The translations under genes were made by a program, and so were the position numbers. A DNA stretch of 64,000 bases from JBEKSX01 sp049516635 (GTDB lineage: Bacteria; Bacteroidota; Ignavibacteria; Tepidaquicellales; OLB5), in assembly GCA_049516635.1 (NCBI GenBank), contig JBEKSX010000002.1:1-64000 (forward strand), in the 5' to 3' direction. Positions 41,377 through 50,786 of this stretch are shown here, piece by piece. Position 1 is the stretch's first letter, and every line of letters starts with the position of its first letter. Under the pieces are notes generated by a model. That model made no database searches, was not told the DNA's origin, and saw only the letters and a list, made by a program, of their open reading frames with translations.

Positions 41377-42615
41377 ATGAAAAGCTACGGTTCGGCAAAT
41401 ATAAAAATTGCACTTCTTATTACAGGTCTTATTATTATGATCGCTACCCTGATCTACACACAGGTACTGGTATCCGATATACTTAACAGGGAAAGTGAGA
41501 TAGCCAATCTATATGCAAAATCCATCGAATTTATAGCAAACGATGAAAGCCAATCAGGTGAGTACAATTTCGTTTTTAATACATTAATCAATTCGAATAC
41601 GATTAATTTCCCGATAGCGGTAACCGACGCAAAAACCGGAAAACCCACATTTTTCAAGAATATAGAGCTGGATACAGCCCTTGATAAATCAAAACAAGAT
41701 GCATTGTTGGAGAAATTGATCGATAAGATGGATGAAGTGAACAGGCCTATCAAAGTTTCATACCAGGATACGATCGTTCTCAGCTATGTTCATTACGGAC
41801 AGTCAGCCCTTGTAACCAAACTTCAGAACTTGCCGTACATAGAATTTATCGTTGCGGGTATCTTTGTTTTACTGGGATACTACGGTTTTAATTATATAAA
41901 GAGGACCGAGCAAAGCAACATCTGGGTCGGACTATCCAAGGAGACGGCACACCAGCTTGGAACTCCACTTTCGAGCCTGATGGGCTGGAACGAACTTATG
42001 AAGGTGAACGCAGGTAATTCTGCCAAGGTCCTCGCTCTTTCGAACGAAATGAGCAATGACCTTGACCGGCTTACCAAGATCGCCAATAGATTCTCCAAGA
42101 TAGGCTCTAAAGAGGTGTTGAAATACGAAAACCTTTACGAAGTTATCAACAAAGTTGTACAATATTTCGAAAAAAGAATACCAAGAATGAGTTCGGGAAG
42201 TTTCGGTAATTCAGAAACCAAGCGCAAAATATGCCTCCAGATCACAGGTGACGAAACGGTTACAGCACTTATTAACAGGGACCTGTTCGAATGGGTACTG
42301 GAAAATCTCACAAAGAATGCACTCGATGCGATCGAAAATTCCCAGGGAACAATAACGTATAACATACTGGATAAGGGACATTACATTAACCTGGATGTTA
42401 CCGATACCGGCAAAGGGCTGGACATGAGGCACAGGAATGATATATTCCGCCCCGGGTTCAGCACAAAGATGAGGGGATGGGGTCTCGGCTTAAGTCTTTC
42501 TAAAAGAATAATAGAAACTTATCACAAAGGTAAGTTAAACGTAAAAGAATCACAGCCAGGCAAAGGTACTACTTTTAGAATAAGATTGCAAAAGCACAGT
42601 GAAATTCAAACATAA
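41377..42615 (+). CDS. Sensor histidine kinase
   Basis: This 412-residue kinase has two membrane helices (about 10-30 and 152-172) flanking a periplasmic sensor. Its phosphoacceptor box is KETAHQLGTPLSSLMGW (His about 191), the HQLGTPL form usual in Bacteroidota. The ATPase has ENLTKNALDAIE (N box), DTGKGLD (G1) and GWGLGLSLSKRI (G2). No response regulator is adjacent; the next gene encodes a cyclic-nucleotide-binding protein 10 bases on. The signal is unknown. Confidence 0.92.
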   Translation: MKSYGSANIKIALLITGLIIMIATLIYTQVLVSDILNRESEIANLYAKSIEFIANDESQSGEYNFVFNTLINSNTINFPIAVTDAKTGKPTFFKNIELDTALDKSKQDALLEKLIDKMDEVNRPIKVSYQDTIVLSYVHYGQSALVTKLQNLPYIEFIVAGIFVLLGYYGFNYIKRTEQSNIWVGLSKETAHQLGTPLSSLMGWNELMKVNAGNSAKVLALSNEMSNDLDRLTKIANRFSKIGSKEVLKYENLYEVINKVVQYFEKRIPRMSSGSFGNSETKRKICLQITGDETVTALINRDLFEWVLENLTKNALDAIENSQGTITYNILDKGHYINLDVTDTGKGLDMRHRNDIFRPGFSTKMRGWGLGLSLSKRIIETYHKGKLNVKESQPGKGTTFRIRLQKHSEIQT

Positions 42616-42625
42616 TTAATATAGC

Positions 42626-43132
42626 ATGTTCAAAAGAAAACCATCTAAAGATAATTCAATCGAAAAAGCTGTAAAGGAATGTGCCCTTTTTCAGGGATTA
42701 AGCAATTCTGAATTAAAAACACTACTCAGTATTTCACATATACGGGATTACTCGGTTGACGAAAAAATTTTCTCGGAAGGGACAACGGGTTTATGTTTTT
42801 ATATAATTGTTAAGGGCTCGGCAGATATCATTAGAGAACAGTCACCGCAGGGAAGCACTGCCGTTCTGAGAACGTATACCGAGGGCTCATTTTTTGCAGA
42901 AAGCCACCTCTTTTCAGAGACCACCCATACCGTTTCATGTACAGCCAGGGAAGTAACAAAATTAATTATCTTTTCCAAACCGGATTTCGAAGATCTCATC
43001 AAAATTAAACCGAAGCTTGGCAACAAGCTTCTCATGAAATTCCTTGCTTACATGAGCGAAGAAATGGAACAGCTCTACAAGCAAAATATTAAGGTACAGG
43101 ATAAAAATCCGGTCCGTGAAACGTTAGCATAA
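42626..43132 (+). CDS. Cyclic nucleotide-binding domain protein
   Basis: This 168-residue protein is essentially a single CNB domain: CALFQGLSNSELKTLLSISH, EKIFSEGTTGLCFYIIVKGSADII, and a phosphate-binding cassette region TEGSFFAESHLFSETTHT. The cassette has AES where cAMP binders have GE-x-AL and lacks the usual Arg, so nucleotide binding is uncertain. There is no DNA-binding domain. It lies between the histidine kinase and a large GT-C protein in a rightward operon. Confidence 0.85.
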   Translation: MFKRKPSKDNSIEKAVKECALFQGLSNSELKTLLSISHIRDYSVDEKIFSEGTTGLCFYIIVKGSADIIREQSPQGSTAVLRTYTEGSFFAESHLFSETTHTVSCTAREVTKLIIFSKPDFEDLIKIKPKLGNKLLMKFLAYMSEEMEQLYKQNIKVQDKNPVRETLA

Positions 43133-43144
43133 TTACATTTAAAT

Positions 43145-45448
43145 TTGCTGAAAGAACTAAAACCAAAATACCAAAAGTACCTGCAGAGTACTTTTTTTGC
43201 CCTCATTACACTTATTTTGGTCAAGACCGTGTTCCAGATAATCGTTGTCAGGAGCGGTTTAAGGTGGCTTACAGCAGATGACTACTGCAGGACGGTAATT
43301 TCATACGAGTGGTTTCAACACCCAAAGATCTATGCCGGGGTCTGGCTTGCGCTTCATTTCTGGATAAATGGGTTGTTCATTTCGATATTTAAGGACCTGA
43401 CCTTTGCACCGGTCCTCGTTAACACGATCTTTTCCATACTTACACTTATATATTTTTATCTCCTTCTAATAAAAATATTCGACCGCAGCGTTGCTTACCT
43501 GAGCTGTCTTATATTTGCCGTATTCCCTTTCCAGGTCTGGTTAAGCACATCGGGGATGCCTGAATCCATTTTCTTTTTCTTTATCATTGCTGCGTGTTAT
43601 TATTTCATACGCTGGTACGAAAGCATCCGAAATAATGCAGAGGTTGAAGGAAAATTAAAATCTCTTGTATACGTGATAGTATGCCTTAATCTTGCTAATC
43701 TCCTGCGTTATGAGGGCTGGCTCTTCAGTCTGACCTTCGTAATACTTGTATTTATGGTATCTTACAGAAAAGGAAAGTTCTCAAAAAGATTATTCATTAA
43801 TTGTACTTTATCACTGCTATCACTCCTTACGGCATTATGGTGGCTGTACCAAAATTATGCGGATAATAACGATGCGTTCTTCTTCATGAAGGAGACCATA
43901 AAAATATTCAAAGGACTTAACAACGCCGGGTTCTGGCAGAGGGTCATCCAGTACCCGTTCTTCATTTTCTACATAGCTCCGTTTACTACACTTCTTGGTT
44001 TGAGAAAGATCTATTTTGTAATGCGTAATAGAAGAAACGGTTTCCAAGGAAATTTTTCTTTTTTACGGCTCTTCCTCCTGTTTAATCTAGTCGAGCTGCT
44101 GCTTCTCATGCTCACGGGTATTTTCGGTTCGGGCGGAACTAATATGATCTCCAGGTATATAGTCGTGAACTCCATCATGCTTTTTCCTTTTGCTGTCTGG
44201 CAGCTTCTGGATTTCAGAAAATACGTTGCCGTGATTTCTTTAAGTGCATTAATACTGGTCAATATAATCTGGAGCTTTTATTACCAGCAGGCTTACAGGG
44301 AAGATACTTACGAGGTGGCAGACCTCACGAAACGCCTGATACAGCGAAACTACTTTGAGCCGGGAGATAAAATATATTTCGAAATGGTCGAAGGATACTA
44401 TGACATTTACCCGCTCCAGGTCATATCCAATACACCGGACAGGTTCAACTGCGATACTATCCCCGCAACTTTTCCAATAAACATTACTTCAAAGAGGGTC
44501 TCTCAGAAAAAACGCGCCGAGGAACAGCAGCGTCTAAATATACTGGAACTGAGAAAATTTCTTGAGCAAAAGAAAATAAAGCTGTTCATAGCCCGCAGCG
44601 ACCTGCTCATAGATAAATTGAAAAAGCTCAGCTACAAAAGCGAACAGATCGGTGATTACCATATCTTTTATCTTTCGGATAAAAAAATAAAATATAAGGA
44701 GAACAGCAATCACGATGCTATTGAAGAAAAGATCCCGCAGAATGCAATAACGTTCGATAAAAAATTGTTGCTGAAAGATTTCAGGATAGACAACAGCAAC
44801 TTCGGTTTGAACCCGCAAACCATTACCATAAGATGGGGAATTGCCAATATGTCAATGCTTGACAGCCTTGCTTCGGATGAAGATGATTTCGGCAGGTACA
44901 AGATAAGGATTGAACTGGTCTCTCCCGAGAGTGATTCATCTTCGTATGAAACTTCAACAAGGTTATTTTCCGAGAGGAATGTAGAAGAATATTTCGAAAC
45001 CGAAGAGATCAAGAACATATTGATACTTAAACCCTTCGCTTTACTGAATTATTCAAAAAAATTCAAGCTGTCACCGTTCGAAAGCGGGATGTATGATGTC
45101 AGGCTATCAGTACTCGATGAAGATGAAAATTCGAGGGAATTGCAGATATACAAAGGTGACAGTCTTTATACATATATACCCGATACGACAACCGAAAGCA
45201 GCGATACACTGCATACCGATATTAAATTCAGCCAGACGAAATGGAAAAAATTTCAGGAAAGGTACAGAAATAAGCCGTTTTATCCTCTCGGCAGGGTAAT
45301 AGCGATGTTCCCCAATGCGAACTATAACGAGATATTAAAAAAGTCAAAAGAACTTTCCCAGATAATAATCAGGAACGGTATAATGCTTCCATTCCTGCAG
45401 AGATACCAGGGAGACCAATTCCTCAACATTGTGTTCAACTACTTCTGA
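43145..45448 (+). CDS. Large GT-C fold membrane glycosyltransferase-like protein
   Basis: This 767-residue protein starts at TTG 43145, 12 bases after the CNB gene. Residues about 15-375 hold some ten membrane helices with the GT39-like acidic motif LRWLTADDYCRTVISYEW in the first loop and later STSGMPESIFFFF. The last 370 residues are soluble, with beta-rich stretches and FLEQKKIKLFIARSDLL. It should transfer sugar from a lipid donor on the periplasmic side; substrate unknown. Its end overlaps the dapF stop by ten bases on the opposite strand. Confidence 0.75.
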   Translation: MLKELKPKYQKYLQSTFFALITLILVKTVFQIIVVRSGLRWLTADDYCRTVISYEWFQHPKIYAGVWLALHFWINGLFISIFKDLTFAPVLVNTIFSILTLIYFYLLLIKIFDRSVAYLSCLIFAVFPFQVWLSTSGMPESIFFFFIIAACYYFIRWYESIRNNAEVEGKLKSLVYVIVCLNLANLLRYEGWLFSLTFVILVFMVSYRKGKFSKRLFINCTLSLLSLLTALWWLYQNYADNNDAFFFMKETIKIFKGLNNAGFWQRVIQYPFFIFYIAPFTTLLGLRKIYFVMRNRRNGFQGNFSFLRLFLLFNLVELLLLMLTGIFGSGGTNMISRYIVVNSIMLFPFAVWQLLDFRKYVAVISLSALILVNIIWSFYYQQAYREDTYEVADLTKRLIQRNYFEPGDKIYFEMVEGYYDIYPLQVISNTPDRFNCDTIPATFPINITSKRVSQKKRAEEQQRLNILELRKFLEQKKIKLFIARSDLLIDKLKKLSYKSEQIGDYHIFYLSDKKIKYKENSNHDAIEEKIPQNAITFDKKLLLKDFRIDNSNFGLNPQTITIRWGIANMSMLDSLASDEDDFGRYKIRIELVSPESDSSSYETSTRLFSERNVEEYFETEEIKNILILKPFALLNYSKKFKLSPFESGMYDVRLSVLDEDENSRELQIYKGDSLYTYIPDTTTESSDTLHTDIKFSQTKWKKFQERYRNKPFYPLGRVIAMFPNANYNEILKKSKELSQIIIRNGIMLPFLQRYQGDQFLNIVFNYF

Positions 45449-46338
45449 GCTAAAGCACTATAGCTCACCGCATCGAAACTTATCTCTCCTTCACTTATTT
45501 TCTTCGCACTGCCTTCGAGCGTGATATTTTCTATCACTCCATTGTTGTTCAGAAAATTGACTATAAGCCATTCACCGCTTTGGGAAAGTACCCTGACGGG
45601 AGCGGCTGTATCGTATAATAAATTTGATATCACAGCAGAAGAAATAATCCCTGTTCCGCAGGCAAGGGTTTCCCGCTCTACGCCCCGTTCATACGTCCTA
45701 ACCCGGATCTCATTACCGGAGAGGACCTGCACGAAATTTACATTTGCACCGGCCGGCTGAAGGTCTTTATGGTACCTCAAAGCTCTCCCCCATTCGTTAA
45801 TCTTTACCCCTTCCAGATCTTTAATGGCAAAAGCTTTTTCATTCTGTGATATAAATATTACGAGATGTTCGGAACCTACGTGGATCCAGCTTGCATTCAC
45901 GCTAATGATACTTTTACCGTTATCCATATCTATTTTCAATCCTATCTTGACACTCACAGGCGGAGGAAATGAAATTCTCACCGTATTATTTCCGAGAATT
46001 TCAGCTTTATAAATTTTTTCCACCGCTTCAAGATTGAATATTTTTTCCCGCATGATTCCATTATTGAAAGCGTACAAGCTAATACATCTTGCACCGTTCC
46101 CGCACATAGCTCCATAACTGCCGTCACGGTTGTAATAGTTCATACGGATAGAAGCTGCCTTGTTTAAAGGTCTCTCAAGAAAGATCACCCCGTCCAGCTC
46201 TTTGAAAAATCTGCTGCAAATATCAGTGGTGAAATCTTTTTGCTTTTCGAACGGAATGATATTATCCAGGTTGTTTATAATCACGAAGTCATTGCCGGCT
46301 CCGGAAAAGATCTCATAATTTAATTTATCCGTATTCAT
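45439..46338 (-). CDS. dapF: Diaminopimelate epimerase
   Basis: This 299-residue PLP-independent epimerase makes meso-diaminopimelate for lysine and peptidoglycan. The two catalytic Cys motifs are present: YGAMCGNGARC (Cys about 79) and LACGTGIISSAV (Cys about 228). The usual GAGNDFVIINN is at the start and ERGVERETLACGTG late. It is in a leftward run with lptD 13 bases upstream. It overlaps the GT-C gene end by ten bases. Confidence 0.95.
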   Translation of the reverse strand: MNTDKLNYEIFSGAGNDFVIINNLDNIIPFEKQKDFTTDICSRFFKELDGVIFLERPLNKAASIRMNYYNRDGSYGAMCGNGARCISLYAFNNGIMREKIFNLEAVEKIYKAEILGNNTVRISFPPPVSVKIGLKIDMDNGKSIISVNASWIHVGSEHLVIFISQNEKAFAIKDLEGVKINEWGRALRYHKDLQPAGANVNFVQVLSGNEIRVRTYERGVERETLACGTGIISSAVISNLLYDTAAPVRVLSQSGEWLIVNFLNNNGVIENITLEGSAKKISEGEISFDAVSYSALAQK

Positions 46339-46351
46339 AAACGGGTTACGC

Positions 46352-48862
46352 TTAAAATACTCCCCTGTAATTTGTTTCTTTAGTCACTTTTAAATCCTGA
46401 AGCTGAGGAGCCTTCACTCTCAGTTCAACACGAAATCCCCTGTACGCACCCAACGGTATCCAGTTGAAGTTCATTTCCCAGCAATGGAGATCGCGGTAGA
46501 TAGTGATGTAAGGTGCCTCTATCTGCTTCTGAAAAATATCATAACTTGCCGTAATAGTCAATTTCCAGTTTTGTGTGAGGGAGAAGCTCAGGGACCCCAT
46601 GATGTTCGATGATTTTAAAAAAGTAGACGGGGAAGGTTTGCTCAGTGTATAATTATAGTTGAAGCTGACCGACCACGGTATCCTGAAATTCGGCGGTTTA
46701 TCAGAATAAATTCCAATATACTCCTCGGATTTTGCCACCTTGCCTGTATCCGCCTTCCCGGTGGACAGCTCTTCGCTTTGAAATGAGGTTGTGACATTTA
46801 TATTGAATCCGGTGAGATTCGCAATTATTCTATCCGTGTTCCAGAGAAATTTATTTATCCTTCCTACACTATCAATGTATTTGTAAAAATTAAAGCTCGC
46901 CGCTCCTCCAATACTGAGTATGGAGCCAATCTGCGTTCTGTAGCTTAATCCGAGTTCGGATAATCTCAGACTGTCCGCAGCGAAGTTATAGCTGATGCCG
47001 GCATTAAGATTCAATACCTGGAACTTGTTCTCAGTAGTGTCATTCGGTTTTGTTTTTATCTCAAAGATATTGCCGAGTGAAAACCCGAGGCTCTGCGCTT
47101 CTCCAACGGGAGTGGTACCGAATACTTCCTTTTCAAAATATGAGTATGGTATCACCCTGCCGTTCACATCTGTATATGAAGTCCACGCCTTCCAGAAAGG
47201 TTTAGAGAAATCGGGCATATAATTATATGAGAGTGATGGGGTTAATGTATGCCTGAAACCCTTTATGCCGAGAATATTCGTGTTGAATATACCGATTATC
47301 CTGGAATCCAGCGAAACGCCAGTGGAAAAATACCTGAATGCTTTAAACCCCGGCACATCAACGGTTGTAACCTGACTGTCAAGCGAGTTATAATTCTTTA
47401 TAATGGATTTGTTGTACCAGATCTCATTATAACTAACAAAAGGTGACACACTGAACTGGCTTAATTTTATAGGCGCACCGAGACCCAATGTCTGTTTCAA
47501 ACCTCCCCTGTAATCTTTCACAAGGGTCTGGGTACCCGAAATATCTGTCTGCAACGATTTATTCCGCTGGTAAAGAAATTGAGCACTGTAATCATACGAT
47601 AACACTTCATACCATTTCAGATCCAACAGCGATGTATTCTTCGAGCGGAATGGAAAAGACTGGGTTCTCGTAAATACAGCAGAAGGGATCCTCTCGCTTG
47701 TTTCACCGGTCTCAAGGTTTTGATCACGGTAATAGTTTAATGAGAGGGAATTGGGTGTACCTTCCCAGTACTTAGAGAGAGTAAAATTAGATATAGCATG
47801 CTGGAGAAGCAGGTCGTTCATGTTATTCGATGAGTTGTTGTAATAATTTTTACTGCTCATAAAATTCAAGTCAGCAGAGATGGAGGTGGTCGGATCTATT
47901 GTTTGGTTGTGCGTTAGAGCTATTCGCCAGTCATCTGAAAAGATCCTATCGAGATCGGTCGGCTCACCTATCCGCGTTCGATTGCCCCCAACTTCCAGCG
48001 AACCCGCGAACTTATATCTTAACGCATACCTGTAACGCCCATCAAGGTCTATTCTGCCTTTAGTATAGTAATTGCCCTGAACGGCAAGGTCCATATAATC
48101 ATTGACAGCCCAGAAATACCCGAGATGCGAAAGATACCTTCCGTAGGTTGCATCCTCACCGTAAGCGGGCGTAATAATTCCGCTCGAACGCCCGGTATGA
48201 TTGGGAAAGATTCCAAACGGAATAGCAAATACGGGTACGTCATCCACAAAGAGATATACGGGCTCAGCAATCACTTTATCACCCTGGATTATCTTCATTT
48301 TCGGGCTGGCAAAATAAAAATCAGGGTCGGCTTTATCACAGGTGGTATATCTTCCGTTCTTTATGAAAAAGACATCATTGGATACTTTCTTTATCTTCTC
48401 GCCGAGATAGTAACCACCTTCCATCTCGGTTGTTCCCATTGTAATATTGCCCTTGCGGGTTTTAAAATTATAAGTGACCTTTTCCCCCTCATATTTTTTT
48501 GTACCCTCAAAAAATACCGGTGTACCCATAAATTTCCCTGCTTTCACGGTGTCAGGGACACCATACGACTCAAGCGTGGAATTATCTTTATGCAGGATGA
48601 CCACTGCCGCCTTCAGCTCAAATTCCTTGTACTTTAGATCACCGTTATTATACAACATAAGCTGTTGTTTCGAGAGATCAAATACGGCGGAATCTTTTGC
48701 AGAATACTCGATGACAGCATCGATATTACCGGTTGCTTTTGAGGTATCTGTTTTCTTAACCGTATCGATAGGCACAAGGTACAGCGAGTCTGTTTTTTGC
48801 TGAGAATAAGAAAGGGAAGTTAATATTAATAATAATGTATATGTAAGGAATATCCTTTTCAC
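46352..48862 (-). CDS. lptD: LPS-assembly outer membrane protein LptD
   Basis: This 836-residue outer-membrane barrel inserts lipopolysaccharide into the outer leaflet. It has a signal peptide (LTYTLLLILTSLSYSQ), an N-terminal OstA/LptA-like beta-jellyroll (about 45-200, with YSAKDSAVFDLSKQQLML and KVTYNFKTRKGNI) and a long C-terminal barrel beginning near FAIPFGIFPNHTGRSSGIITP. The length fits the Bacteroidota-type form. It overlaps the upstream gene by four bases and is followed by dapF. Confidence 0.9.
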   Translation of the reverse strand: MKRIFLTYTLLLILTSLSYSQQKTDSLYLVPIDTVKKTDTSKATGNIDAVIEYSAKDSAVFDLSKQQLMLYNNGDLKYKEFELKAAVVILHKDNSTLESYGVPDTVKAGKFMGTPVFFEGTKKYEGEKVTYNFKTRKGNITMGTTEMEGGYYLGEKIKKVSNDVFFIKNGRYTTCDKADPDFYFASPKMKIIQGDKVIAEPVYLFVDDVPVFAIPFGIFPNHTGRSSGIITPAYGEDATYGRYLSHLGYFWAVNDYMDLAVQGNYYTKGRIDLDGRYRYALRYKFAGSLEVGGNRTRIGEPTDLDRIFSDDWRIALTHNQTIDPTTSISADLNFMSSKNYYNNSSNNMNDLLLQHAISNFTLSKYWEGTPNSLSLNYYRDQNLETGETSERIPSAVFTRTQSFPFRSKNTSLLDLKWYEVLSYDYSAQFLYQRNKSLQTDISGTQTLVKDYRGGLKQTLGLGAPIKLSQFSVSPFVSYNEIWYNKSIIKNYNSLDSQVTTVDVPGFKAFRYFSTGVSLDSRIIGIFNTNILGIKGFRHTLTPSLSYNYMPDFSKPFWKAWTSYTDVNGRVIPYSYFEKEVFGTTPVGEAQSLGFSLGNIFEIKTKPNDTTENKFQVLNLNAGISYNFAADSLRLSELGLSYRTQIGSILSIGGAASFNFYKYIDSVGRINKFLWNTDRIIANLTGFNINVTTSFQSEELSTGKADTGKVAKSEEYIGIYSDKPPNFRIPWSVSFNYNYTLSKPSPSTFLKSSNIMGSLSFSLTQNWKLTITASYDIFQKQIEAPYITIYRDLHCWEMNFNWIPLGAYRGFRVELRVKAPQLQDLKVTKETNYRGVF

Positions 48863-49356
48863 TTACCAGAACTGATTATTTTTGATGCCATCTGCGCAAT
48901 CTTTTCAAGATAAAGCTTATCTTTCTCATCGAAGCTTGAATAATCATCACTGTCCACATCGAGAACGGCAGCAACCTCATCCCCAGTGAATATCGGAACA
49001 ACTATCTCGCTTTTGGATTCGCTGCTGCATGCAATATGTCCGGGGAATTTGTTCACGTCATCTACGATAATCGTTTTCTTTTGCTTCACTGCTGTTCCGC
49101 AAACACCTTTGGGTATCTGAATCCTTGTACATGCCACGGGTCCCTGAAACGGACCAAGTATAAGCTCATCGCCTTTCCTAATGTAGAATCCCACCCAGAA
49201 GAATCTGTCCATATTATATTTCAGTGCAGAGCAAATATTGCCGAGATTTGCTGTAAGGTTATCCTCTCCCTCAACCAGTGATTCTATCTGCGGGAGCAGA
49301 GCTTTATACTTTTCTTCCTTTGGTAGAGATGGGTCTATGGTAATTGATTCTGACAA
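48859..49356 (-). CDS. msrC: GAF-domain free methionine-(R)-sulfoxide reductase
   Basis: This 165-residue GAF protein matches fRMsr: FFWVGFYIRKGDELILGPFQG, PVACTRIQIPKGVCGTA, and FPGHIACSSESKSEIVVPIF. The three conserved Cys (in VACT, GVCG and IACSS) form the redox set that reduces free methionine-R-sulfoxide. It is cytosolic. It overlaps lptD by four bases at its end, an unlikely functional pairing but a common arrangement in compact genomes. Confidence 0.92.
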   Translation of the reverse strand: MSESITIDPSLPKEEKYKALLPQIESLVEGEDNLTANLGNICSALKYNMDRFFWVGFYIRKGDELILGPFQGPVACTRIQIPKGVCGTAVKQKKTIIVDDVNKFPGHIACSSESKSEIVVPIFTGDEVAAVLDVDSDDYSSFDEKDKLYLEKIAQMASKIISSGK

Positions 49357-49388
49357 AGTGAAAATTATTTAGCTATCATAATCATTCT

Positions 49389-49949
49389 TTACAGCCCCAG
49401 CTTATCCGCTATTCCCTGCATTGCTTTCAGGACAAATTCAACATGCTCGGCAAGCGGGATACCGAGAATTTCCGCTCCCTTAATCATATCCTCGCGGTTC
49501 ACCTGCCGGGCAAACTCTTTCTTCTTAAATTTCTTCACTACCGACTCCGGCTTAACGTCAGCCAGTTTTTTTGACGGCTGGACAAGAGCACATGCGATAA
49601 TGAATCCCGACAGCTCATCACATGCGAACAGAACCTTCTCCATGATTGTATCGCGTGTGACTCCCGTGTAATCCGCATGAGATAATACAGCTTTTATTAT
49701 CTCTTCGGAATATCCTTTTCCCTTTAAAATTTCTACTCCCTTTACAGGATGTTCTTCTGCATTGGGATGGATCTCCCAGTCAAAATCGTGGAGTATTCCG
49801 ACTGCTGACCATTCGTCCTCGTCACCGCCGTATTTTTTAGAATACTGTCTCATCGCTTCGGACACTGCGTACATGTGATTACGCAGGCTCGGACTCTTCA
49901 CATATTCGTGCATGAGTTCGATTGCGGAATTATATAGATTGTCTGACAT
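49389..49949 (-). CDS. HD domain protein
   Basis: This 186-residue protein has the HD phosphohydrolase pattern: LRNHMYAVSEAMRQY, WSAVGILHDFDWE (HD pair), HPVKGVEILKGKGY and AVLSHADYTG. HD proteins hydrolyse phosphate esters or nucleotides; this small single-domain form is usually uncharacterised. A C-terminal helical part (VKPESVVKKFKKKEFARQ) is conserved in relatives I recall. It is 32 bases upstream of the methionine-sulfoxide reductase gene. Confidence 0.85.
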   Translation of the reverse strand: MSDNLYNSAIELMHEYVKSPSLRNHMYAVSEAMRQYSKKYGGDEDEWSAVGILHDFDWEIHPNAEEHPVKGVEILKGKGYSEEIIKAVLSHADYTGVTRDTIMEKVLFACDELSGFIIACALVQPSKKLADVKPESVVKKFKKKEFARQVNREDMIKGAEILGIPLAEHVEFVLKAMQGIADKLGL

Positions 49950-49959
49950 AGTTTTTAGA

Positions 49960-49994
49960 GACCTCCCCTTATTCCCCTCCTTACTAAGGAGGGG
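49960..49994. repeat. Hairpin repeat CCCCTCCTT-ACT-AAGGAGGGG with tail
   Basis: A nine-pair hairpin (49974-49994) and an adjacent CCTCCCC tail form, on the minus strand, the same layout as 22819-22850: C-rich stem, short loop, G-rich stem, then an A/G-rich tail. Stem sequences differ but stay paired. It lies between gpmA and the HD gene. Confidence 0.6.
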
Positions 49995-50015
49995 ATAAAT
50001 TAATAATATTATTCT

Positions 50016-50624
50016 CTACAATTCTTTTTTATTAATTACTTTCAAGTCTTTATCGAATTCATATAGTATAGGCACACCGGTAGGGATCTCAAGCTTCACT
50101 ACTTCTTCTTTAGATAAATTATCGAGGTGCATTAACAGGGCTCTCAAGCTGTTACCGTGAGCGAATATAAGAACATTTTTTCCGTCTTTCAGGTAAGGTT
50201 CTATTTTTTCATGGTAGTATGGCATAACCCGATCGGAAGTATCCTTCAGGCTTTCGCCGTTCGGAGGGGCAACATCGTAGCTTCTACGCCAAAGCCGGAC
50301 CTGTTCATCACCGAACTTTTTTCTCATCTCGTCTTTGTTCAAGCCCTGCAAGTCGCCGTACATCCTCTCGTTTAGAGCCTTATCTTTAAATACCGGAAGT
50401 GTTTTTAATTGTGTGGCAATTTCAGCGGCTATTTCATAAGTCTTGATCGCACGCTGGAGAACCGATGTAAATATCACATCGAATTCCATTCCTTTCAGCT
50501 TTTCGCCCGCTTTTTTGGCTTCTTCCTCTCCCCCTTTTGATAACGGTATATCAATCCATCCGGTGAACTTGTTCTCGAGGTTCCACTGGGACTCCCCATG
50601 CCTGATAAGTACTAATTGAGACAT
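50016..50624 (-). CDS. gpmA: 2,3-bisphosphoglycerate-dependent phosphoglycerate mutase
   Basis: This 202-residue enzyme interconverts 3- and 2-phosphoglycerate in glycolysis. It has the catalytic LVLIRHGESQWNLENKFTGW (phospho-His), the family ERMYGDLQGLNKDE and the second His in VLIFAHGNSLRAL. It is shorter than E. coli GpmA (about 250), which fits the compact Bacteroidota-type form. It is monocistronic or leads into the HD gene; a hairpin repeat lies between them. Confidence 0.94.
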   Translation of the reverse strand: MSQLVLIRHGESQWNLENKFTGWIDIPLSKGGEEEAKKAGEKLKGMEFDVIFTSVLQRAIKTYEIAAEIATQLKTLPVFKDKALNERMYGDLQGLNKDEMRKKFGDEQVRLWRRSYDVAPPNGESLKDTSDRVMPYYHEKIEPYLKDGKNVLIFAHGNSLRALLMHLDNLSKEEVVKLEIPTGVPILYEFDKDLKVINKKEL

Positions 50625-50706
50625 AATTTACTATTTAATTATAATTTTATCATTATAGGTACAAAATTACTTTTTTTCTACGAACAAATAAACGTATTAA
50701 AAAAAA

Positions 50707-50727
50707 GCCCCCTGATTTACAGGGGGC
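50707..50727 (-). terminator. Rho-independent terminator for the 50787-51776 gene
   Basis: Stem GCCCCCTG/CAGGGGGC with a five-base loop. On the minus strand it is followed by a T run (the A run 50699-50706). It is 59 bases beyond the stop. Confidence 0.85.
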
Positions 50728-50786
50728 CAGGGTTAAGGAGTACAGTATTAACAGGTCTGTGACCTGTTGTATCAGGACACTCTTCG

